Made by a program: the position numbers and the translations under genes. Below are positions 21,099 through 26,302 of a stretch of DNA of 26,302 nucleotides, piece after piece. Positions within the stretch are counted from its first letter, which is position 1. The number at the start of each line of letters is the position of its first letter. A model generated the notes under the pieces. That model had not been told where the DNA came from, searched no databases, and saw nothing but the letters and a program-made list of their open reading frames with translations. This DNA comes from an uncultured Eubacteriales bacterium (lineage in GTDB: Bacteria; Bacillota; Clostridia; Oscillospirales; Oscillospiraceae), in NCBI GenBank assembly GCA_900545925.1, contig URAZ01000047.1, forward strand, positions 1-26,302, written 5' to 3'.

Positions 21099-22604
21099 TC
21101 AGATCGTCCCGTCCCATGTTGAAACTTCCTCGTGCCGCATTTCTTCCTCGTCAAACCAGTGCTGGGTCACGGTTTTCGTCTCGGTGAAGAATTTGATGGC
21201 ATCCTTGCCGTGGCAATGCAGATCGCCGAAGAAACTCTTCTTATGGCCGGTGAAGGAGAAAATGCCCATCGGGACTGGAATGCCGACGTTGATGCCGACC
21301 TGACCGCCGTCGGTCCGTCTTGCAAATTCACGCGCGTAATAGCCGTTCTGCGTGAAGATGACAGAGCCGTTTGCAAACGGATTGCTGTTCATCAGCTGAA
21401 GACCCTCTTCAAAGCCCTTGACCCGCTTGACGCACAACACAGGGCCGAAGACCTCCCGCGTGCCGATTTCCATTTCGGGCGTGACATGATCAAAAATGGT
21501 ATGGCCGACATAATAGCCGTTTTCATAGCCCTTCACCACGCAATTTCTGCCGTCGAGCACCAACTCGGCGCCGCTTTCCACACCGCGATCGATCCAGTCC
21601 GTTACAAATTTCTTGTGCTCCGCGTTGACAACTGGCCCAAGCTTCGTCGTTTTGTCATAGGCGGGGCCGATTTTCTGCTGCCTGCACAGGCGCACCAGTT
21701 CTGCAACCAGGCGGTCTGCGATTTCCTCCTCTACAACGATCACGGGCAGCGCCATGCAGCGCTCTCCGGCGCAGCCAAACGCGGAATTCATGATGCTTGC
21801 CGCCGTTCTGGTGATGGGGGCGTCCTTCAGAACGAGCGCGTGGTTTTTCGCCTCGCAGAGCGCCTGTACACGCTTGCCGGCAGCGGCCGCCGTTGCGTAG
21901 ACATGCTGGCCGACGGCAGTGGAGCCGACGAAGGTAACGCCCTTTACATCCGGATGCTTGAGCAGGAGTTCCGCTTCGTTTCTGCTGCACGTCACGATAT
22001 TCAAAACGCCGTCCGGGAACCCTGCCTCTTTATAGAGTTCTGCAAACCGCAGGCACGTCATCGGCGTTGCGGTCGCTGCCTTCAAAACATAGGTGTTGCC
22101 GCAGGCAATGGCCAGAGGGGACATCCAGCCCATCGGGATCATGGCCGGGAAGTTCCAGGGGGCGATGCCGGCGTATACGCCGAGCGGCTCGCAGTAGCGC
22201 ACGGTGTCATAGCCATTGGAGACGTTCATCTGGCCCTCGCCCATCATCAGCGTCGGGATGCCGCACGCGAATTCGGTCATTTCCAGAGCCTTCTGCACAT
22301 CGCCCGCAGCTTCGGACCACGCCTTGCCGTTTTCCCGTGCGACCATCATGGTCAACTCGTCGAAGTGCGCCACGATCAGATCACGGAGTTTGAACATCAG
22401 ATCCGCACGGCGGCGCGCCGGGGTCTGCGACCACGCCGGAAACGCGGCTGCTGCCGCCTTTACCGCTGCCTCTACTTCCTCGTGCGTACAGATTGGCGCC
22501 TGCGCGATGACCTCGCCGGTGCTGGGGTCATAGATATCGGAATATTTGTCGGTTTTCGATTCCACATAGTTGCCGTTAATAAACGGACGAAGCTTTTCTA
22601 CCAT
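21099..22604 (-). CDS. iolA: CoA-acylating methylmalonate/malonate-semialdehyde dehydrogenase (IolA/MmsA type)
   Basis: This 501-residue aldehyde dehydrogenase has IAPWNFPAMIPMGWM (147-161), AKNHALVL (252-259) in place of the usual general-base Glu motif, catalytic C283 in GCAGERCMALP, and the C-terminal segments GINVGIPVPMGIF and FFGDLHCHGKDAI. These are diagnostic of the CoA-dependent MMSDH branch, which turns malonate or methylmalonate semialdehyde plus CoA and NAD+ into acetyl- or propionyl-CoA plus CO2. The region that is usually KPSE reads KAATATP (175-181), a variation worth noting. GGAGAAAAACA precedes the ATG. It is the first enzyme gene after the permeases, so a malonate-semialdehyde-like C3 product is expected from the pathway. 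Confidence 0.9.
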   Translation of the reverse strand: MVEKLRPFINGNYVESKTDKYSDIYDPSTGEVIAQAPICTHEEVEAAVKAAAAAFPAWSQTPARRRADLMFKLRDLIVAHFDELTMMVARENGKAWSEAAGDVQKALEMTEFACGIPTLMMGEGQMNVSNGYDTVRYCEPLGVYAGIAPWNFPAMIPMGWMSPLAIACGNTYVLKAATATPMTCLRFAELYKEAGFPDGVLNIVTCSRNEAELLLKHPDVKGVTFVGSTAVGQHVYATAAAAGKRVQALCEAKNHALVLKDAPITRTAASIMNSAFGCAGERCMALPVIVVEEEIADRLVAELVRLCRQQKIGPAYDKTTKLGPVVNAEHKKFVTDWIDRGVESGAELVLDGRNCVVKGYENGYYVGHTIFDHVTPEMEIGTREVFGPVLCVKRVKGFEEGLQLMNSNPFANGSVIFTQNGYYAREFARRTDGGQVGINVGIPVPMGIFSFTGHKKSFFGDLHCHGKDAIKFFTETKTVTQHWFDEEEMRHEEVSTWDGTI

Positions 22605-22645
22605 TGTTTTTCTCCATTTCTCTGCGTAATGCAGTCAGATTTTCG

Positions 22646-23503
22646 TTATTTTACCGCGCTGTCCACAGCGCCCTTGATAAAGTATTTGTTGAGGAAGATA
22701 TAAAGCGCGATGATCGGAAGCATCGCCAGCACGCAGCAGGCTGCAGCGCCGTGCAGGTCGGTGCTTGCCTCTGAGAAATACTGCTTGATGACAAGCACCA
22801 CCGTGTACATCTTCGGCTTCTGCATGATATACATGGGGTACAGGAAGTCGTTCCATGCACCGACACCCTTCATAATGATGACTGTGACCGTCACGGGCTT
22901 AAGCTGCGGGAGAATGATATGCAGGAAGCACTGCAGACGGTTTGCCCCGTCGATGGTTGCCGCTTCATCCAGTGCGCGGGGGATCGCTGTAATATAATTT
23001 GTATAGAGATAAATGGAAAGCGGCAGGCCGAATGCGGCCGTAACCAAGATCAGTGCCCAGTGGGTGTTGATGCCGTTGAATTTGACCAGAATGGAATATA
23101 CGCCGACAAGGATCGATACCGGCGGAATCATCATGATGGCCAGATTGACCGAGCGGATCCATTCATTGAACTTCGTTTGCAGCCGTGCCAGCGGATAAGC
23201 CGCCAGACAGCCGCAGAAGACCTCGATTCCGACGACACAGGCCGTAACAAGAATCGTATTTTTAAAGGCGTTGAGCAGGTTGCTCTGGCCCGCGTTTTTC
23301 AGGATTTTCAGATAATTTCCCAGATAGATATAATCCGGCCACGTCAGACGGGAAGCAAGATCGGTAGACTGCTTCAGCGACATCTCAATCAGCACATACA
23401 GCGGAAGCGCATTGATCAGGATGATAAAAAATGCAACGATGTATTTCCACCATACAGGCTGTTTCCATGCGGAGCGTGTATGCTTCGTCAGGTCCTTTTT
23501 CAT
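22646..23503 (-). CDS. Sugar ABC transporter permease, MalG/CUT1 type
   Basis: This 285-residue permease has six predicted membrane helices and the cytoplasmic EAA loop EAATIDGANRLQCFLHIILP (180-199) that docks onto the ATPase. The N-terminal helix (residues 20-41) and C-terminal helix near 255-275 fit the MalG topology. Its ATG overlaps the preceding stop (TGATG), with AAGGAGG upstream, so the two permeases are made together. The heterodimer would import the glycoside bound by the cluster's lipoprotein. No ATPase gene is in this cluster; many Firmicutes CUT1 systems share an MsmK/MsiK-type ATPase encoded elsewhere. Confidence 0.93.
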   Translation of the reverse strand: MKKDLTKHTRSAWKQPVWWKYIVAFFIILINALPLYVLIEMSLKQSTDLASRLTWPDYIYLGNYLKILKNAGQSNLLNAFKNTILVTACVVGIEVFCGCLAAYPLARLQTKFNEWIRSVNLAIMMIPPVSILVGVYSILVKFNGINTHWALILVTAAFGLPLSIYLYTNYITAIPRALDEAATIDGANRLQCFLHIILPQLKPVTVTVIIMKGVGAWNDFLYPMYIMQKPKMYTVVLVIKQYFSEASTDLHGAAACCVLAMLPIIALYIFLNKYFIKGAVDSAVK

Positions 23504-24378
23504 CAGTATTCCACCTCCTTCGATCTGAAATAGCGATTTGCGATGATCGTTACGATCAGAATGAATACAAACATGAACACGCCGATGGCGGATGCGTAGC
23601 CGGCTTTTTCAATGCGGAAGTATACATACGAAATATAGGTGGAGAGCGAATGCGTCTGCTGCGCGGGGCCGCCGTTGGTCAGGGAGATGATGATATCGTT
23701 CAGCTTCAGGCTGCCGATGAGATTGATGATCACGGCGGAAGCGATTGCAGGGATCAGCAGCGGGAGCGTGACATAGCGGAATTTCTCAAATGTAGAGGCT
23801 CCGTCAATATCCGCTGCCTCGTAGTACAGTGCCGGAATGCTCTGCAGGCCTGCCAGGTACATGACCATCGAGGTGCCGCAGTATTGCCAGCTGTTCATGA
23901 TCGTGATGATGAACCGTGCGCGCCCCGCGTCCGCCAGCCAGTCAACTGGCGCCCTGCCGAACCAGCCGAGGATCTCGTTGAGAATGCCGCGGTCATACTG
24001 CACAAAGTAATAGATGATATAGCCCATAACGAGACTGGAGATCATGATCGGCAGATAGACAAACGTTCTGACAGCGGTATGGCCTTTGAAGCGGGAGTTC
24101 ACGAACAGCGCTGCCGAAAGTCCTAGAATATTCTGAAGAATCGTAGAACCGAAGCCATAGAGCAGGGTGTTGCGGAAGGCAGTTCCGAGATTTTTGTCGG
24201 TCAGCATGCTCAGATAATTTTGGATGCCGACGAAGCTTGTCTTCGGGGAGTAACCGTTCCACTTCAAAAAGGAAAGGCGGAATCCGTTGGCAAGCGGAAA
24301 AACCAGAAATGTCAGCATTATGATCAATGCCGGAAGATAAAACAGATTCATACTGTTTTTCCTGAACCATTTTTTCAT
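23503..24378 (-). CDS. Sugar ABC transporter permease, MalF/CUT1 type
   Basis: This 291-residue membrane protein starts with MKKWFRKNSMNLF and a first helix, with FPLANGFRLSFLKWN typical of UgpA/MalF-type permeases. The EAA loop is EAADIDGASTFEKFRYVTLP (187-206). The ATG at 24378 is supported by GGAGG 7 bases upstream; the longer frame to 24462 reads into the promoter. It is the first gene of the minus-strand cluster, divergent from the AraC-family regulator, which probably controls it. It pairs with the next permease to form the translocation channel. Confidence 0.93.
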   Translation of the reverse strand: MKKWFRKNSMNLFYLPALIIMLTFLVFPLANGFRLSFLKWNGYSPKTSFVGIQNYLSMLTDKNLGTAFRNTLLYGFGSTILQNILGLSAALFVNSRFKGHTAVRTFVYLPIMISSLVMGYIIYYFVQYDRGILNEILGWFGRAPVDWLADAGRARFIITIMNSWQYCGTSMVMYLAGLQSIPALYYEAADIDGASTFEKFRYVTLPLLIPAIASAVIINLIGSLKLNDIIISLTNGGPAQQTHSLSTYISYVYFRIEKAGYASAIGVFMFVFILIVTIIANRYFRSKEVEY

Positions 24379-24400
24379 CAAGATGCCTCCTGTGTTGTTC

Positions 24401-24466
24401 TTTTTTTCGTAGTATACAGCAGCCCACGCTGCCGAAAAAGTATAAAATTCAGCTATTTTCATTCAA
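24401..24466 (-). promoter_or_regulatory. Promoter region of the catabolic cluster
   Basis: On the minus strand, TTGAAT (24461-24466) and TATACT (24439-24444) are 16 bases apart. A second TATACT-like box occurs at 24411-24416. GCAGC-CCAC-GCTGC (24419-24432) is an inverted repeat just after the first -10 and could be an operator or leader hairpin. A T-rich copy of the motif TTTTTTTCGTA (24401-24411 on the plus strand) lies between it and the ribosome site. Confidence 0.55.
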
Positions 24467-24482
24467 TACGGTTCGATGGCCA

Positions 24483-24589
24483 ATTTTTTGTAGGAAGTGA
24501 CATGAGTCAGTGCGATTTTTTGTATATTCTGCTGGATTTTATATTTTTTCTGTCCGATTCCGCTTTTTATGCTATGATATACAAAAAAA
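24483..24589. repeat. Three copies of a TTTTTTGTA motif between the divergent promoters
   Basis: ATTTTTTGTA occurs as identical direct repeats at 24483-24492 and 24515-24524, exactly 32 bases apart (about three helical turns). An inverted near-copy is at 24580-24589. The same ten-base core (TTTTTTTGTA) is found upstream of the binding-protein gene at 12216-12225. Spacing on one DNA face suits an AraC-family dimer, but low complexity allows chance. Confidence 0.4.
24570..24578 (+). promoter_or_regulatory. Extended -10 promoter of the AraC-family regulator
   Basis: TGC-TATGAT (24570-24578) is an extended -10 box with no good -35 hexamer, about 26 bases before the GTG start. A weak -35 is common for promoters that need an activator, so autoregulation is possible. 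Confidence 0.5.
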
Positions 24590-24604
24590 CGGAGGTGAGC
24601 AGAT

Positions 24605-26185
24605 GTGTTTACTGTTCTCATTTTTGGAAGAAATACACAATATCTGCATATGGCGAAGGATCTCTACGATTGGCAGGCCAAGGGTTTCTCCGAGATCTAT
24701 GAGCATACGCGTGAGTCCGCTGCCATCTCCGCGATCTCGGCAAAGGCGCCAGATCTGCTCGTCGTGGATGCACAGGCACCATGTATGGCGCAGATGGCGT
24801 TTTTGCACCGGGCTCGGTTGCTGGCACCGCAGATGCGCGTGATCCTGCTCACGTCGCAGAAGGATTTTTCCGTCGCACAGGCTGCGTTTGATCTGCGTGT
24901 GGATGCGCTTCTCGTCTGGTCGGAACTGGACGCGGAGATTTTTTCCTCCAGAGTAGACCGAGTTGTGAGTGAACTGGACGAGATGATCCACCGGCGCGGG
25001 ATCGTAAAAAGGCAGCTGTTCCGTGATATTCTGAAGGGAAAGATTCCGACGGAAGAGGAGAGCGAAAAATATTTTGAACTCCCCGTCAAGCATCCTCAGT
25101 ACGTCATGATCCGCATCAACCGGGACACGCCGTACCGGGTGCTGGGAAACGAGAATACGCCGTTCGTGGGCTATTATGCAGTCAACTGGCACAGCTGCAA
25201 TTTTCCCTCAAATCTGGTCTATATTGCAACCGTAAACACCTATATGCACAGCTGGTGTACACTGCTCTGGCTGAAGCGGAACAACAGCGCTGCGCAGACA
25301 CAGGCCATGACCTATACAACGGCGGTCATGCTTCAAAAAACCTTCAAGCAGCAGTTTCAGGATACGGTCAGTGTGGTTTACAGCCAGCCGTTTTCCGATT
25401 TCCGGGACGTGATCGGGATCGTAAACCGGATGGACGAATGTCTTGCACTGCAGCGGTATTACGGAAAGGCACAGATCAATTCTATTCTGGATTTCGCGCC
25501 CATGCACACCATGAATGAAAGCTGGCTTCAGGGCAGACTCACCGGGCTGGATGAGGCACTCAACGCCGGCGACCGTGCAGAAACCGTCCGGCAGATCACG
25601 CTGCTGTTCTCTGTTTTGCGGAGTGATCTGATCAACCCGGTCTTCCTGCCCGTTGTGTGCGAGCGTCTGCTTGATCTTCTGCGTGCTTACTGCAAAAAGA
25701 AGCATATCATGGCGGCATACAACGAGTGGGTCGGCAGTCAGATCCATGCGAACGACAAATATTCTCTGGACGATATTACAATCTGGTTCTGCGAAGCAAT
25801 CCCACTGTTTTTGGAGCAGAAGCATCCGGAACTGCAGTCCGGACAGGCGCAGAAGATCCAGCGGATCATCGATTATGTTGAGCAGAATTACGCCATTACG
25901 GAAAACGTTCCGGAACTTGCGGCGAAATTTCACATCAGCGGCGACTATCTGCGGCATCTGTTCAAAGAGGAAACGGGGGAAAAGATTACCGCATTTATTA
26001 CGCGTGTAAAAATCGAAAAATCCAAATCGCTGCTGGAATCCGGCCGTTTCCGTATCAACGAGGTGGCCGGTATGGTTGGGTTCAACTCCACACAGTATTT
26101 TGGCACCGTGTTCCATAAGCAGACCGGTATGACGCCGCGCGAATATCTTGCGAACCATGCCGCCAAGATCACGGCAGTGCCTTGA
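24605..26185 (+). CDS. YesN-like AraC-family regulator with a degenerate receiver domain
   Basis: This 526-residue regulator has an N-terminal receiver-like domain (about 1-125), a middle region of ~280 residues, and a C-terminal AraC double helix-turn-helix (about 416-515, including ELAAKFHISGDYLRHLFKEE and EVAGMVGFNSTQYFGTVF). The receiver keeps an Asp at the phosphorylation position (D55 in LLVVDAQAP) and T83, but the acidic pair after the first strand is replaced (FGRN) and the conserved Lys is W105. It may therefore not be phosphorylated normally. The start is GTG at 24605, with GGAGG 8 bases upstream; the ATG at 24603 is in another frame. It is divergent from the cluster and is its likely activator. 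No sensor kinase gene is present. Confidence 0.9.
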   Translation: MFTVLIFGRNTQYLHMAKDLYDWQAKGFSEIYEHTRESAAISAISAKAPDLLVVDAQAPCMAQMAFLHRARLLAPQMRVILLTSQKDFSVAQAAFDLRVDALLVWSELDAEIFSSRVDRVVSELDEMIHRRGIVKRQLFRDILKGKIPTEEESEKYFELPVKHPQYVMIRINRDTPYRVLGNENTPFVGYYAVNWHSCNFPSNLVYIATVNTYMHSWCTLLWLKRNNSAAQTQAMTYTTAVMLQKTFKQQFQDTVSVVYSQPFSDFRDVIGIVNRMDECLALQRYYGKAQINSILDFAPMHTMNESWLQGRLTGLDEALNAGDRAETVRQITLLFSVLRSDLINPVFLPVVCERLLDLLRAYCKKKHIMAAYNEWVGSQIHANDKYSLDDITIWFCEAIPLFLEQKHPELQSGQAQKIQRIIDYVEQNYAITENVPELAAKFHISGDYLRHLFKEETGEKITAFITRVKIEKSKSLLESGRFRINEVAGMVGFNSTQYFGTVFHKQTGMTPREYLANHAAKITAVP

Positions 26186-26207
26186 CGCGCCCATGTAATA
26201 CTAAAGT

Positions 26208-26302
26208 CTAATTAAAAAAATTGACTATCCAACTACGCCGTGTAATGCTCTTTATCGTATCAGAGGTCAAGGTGCAAATGGTATCGCAAAGCCGATCTAC
26301 TA
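26208..26302 (-). mobile_element. C-terminal end of an IS630-like transposase (runs off the right edge)
   Basis: On the minus strand a frame open from the edge (codons from 26300) to TAG at 26208-26210 encodes 30 residues ending SITRRSWIVNFFN. It has DRLCDTICTLTSDTIKSI before that. IS630-family transposases commonly end with a helix followed by '...SI..R.W', which this matches. The fragment is short, so the family call rests on pattern memory. The stretch 26186-26207 after the regulator may hold the element's end; the other end is outside the window. IS630 elements insert at TA. Confidence 0.42.

Noticed and set aside
16650..22604. Standard myo-inositol catabolic operon
   Set aside because: IolG, IolE, IolD and IolB homologues are absent; only the kinase, aldolase and dehydrogenase steps have counterparts.
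21132..22703. 523-codon plus-strand open frame opposite the semialdehyde dehydrogenase
   Set aside because: The minus strand holds a full MMSDH with its catalytic cysteine; the plus frame has no family pattern.
8555..24378. Sulfoquinovose (sulfoglycolysis) cluster
   Set aside because: Isomerase, PfkB kinase, aldolase, transketolase, RpiB-like isomerase and a hydroxyacid dehydrogenase invite this idea. However, the dehydrogenase has the GarR-type SGG carboxylate loop and not the YihU-type loop, and no sulfonate exporter or GH31 sulfoquinovosidase is present. GH4 with CHSV and a beta-galactosidase-like enzyme also fit poorly.
26221..26250. Plus-strand promoter (TTGACT with a TAATGC-like box)
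   Set aside because: The -10 match is poor and the stretch is better read as the 3' end of a transposase gene on the other strand.

Overview
The window looks like chromosomal DNA of an anaerobic, moderately GC-rich Firmicute, perhaps a gut Oscillospiraceae/Clostridia relative. The reasons are strong AGGAGG-type ribosome sites, sigma-A-like promoters, a YtrA-type GntR locus, a ROK repressor, a YesN/AraC-type regulator, CUT1 sugar permeases without a local ATPase, and an anaerobe-type LUD protein. The taxonomy is inferred from gene content, not from a marker gene.

Left edge (1-1.1 kb): visibly more AT-rich accessory DNA. It holds the N-terminal part of an S41-like lipoprotein, and a MntA-HepT (MNT-HEPN) toxin-antitoxin locus in which the nucleotidyltransferase antitoxin is intact but the HEPN toxin is cut to 35 codons. 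Next (1.2-2.4 kb) is a translationally coupled pair of unknown proteins, one with two membrane helices and one with an N-terminal cysteine cluster.

Middle left (2.6-8.5 kb): a ROK repressor with its own terminator; a divergent DegT/StrS-type PLP aminotransferase; a bidirectional terminator; then a GntR (YtrA-type) - ABC ATPase - large ABC permease operon behind a near-consensus promoter with a candidate operator dyad.

Main region (8.5-26.2 kb): fourteen minus-strand genes forming a carbohydrate-uptake and catabolism cluster, with a divergent AraC-family regulator at its head. In transcription order: MalF-like permease, MalG-like permease, CoA-acylating methylmalonate/malonate-semialdehyde dehydrogenase, PfkB kinase, fucose/arabinose-isomerase-like protein, RpiB-like isomerase, AllA-like cupin, class II ketose-bisphosphate aldolase, LUD protein, full-length transketolase, DUF5597-type beta-galactosidase-like hydrolase, sugar-binding lipoprotein, terminator, GH4 NAD-dependent alpha-glycosidase, and a GarR-type tartronate-semialdehyde reductase. 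Most junctions are short or overlapping. A reasonable reading is import of a glycoside, hydrolysis by GH4 and the DUF5597 enzyme, then isomerisation, phosphorylation and aldol or ketol cleavage of an unusual sugar or sugar acid. The end steps would dispose of C3 carboxylate semialdehydes (GarR to glycerate, IolA-type to acetyl-CoA). The set resembles parts of the inositol and sugar-acid routes but matches no complete pathway I know, so it is the best candidate here for an undescribed system.

Right edge: the last ~95 bases encode what looks like the C-terminus of an IS630-type transposase, so the cluster is probably bordered by a mobile element. No tRNA, rRNA or CRISPR array was seen. No stretch longer than 300 bases lacks a gene.
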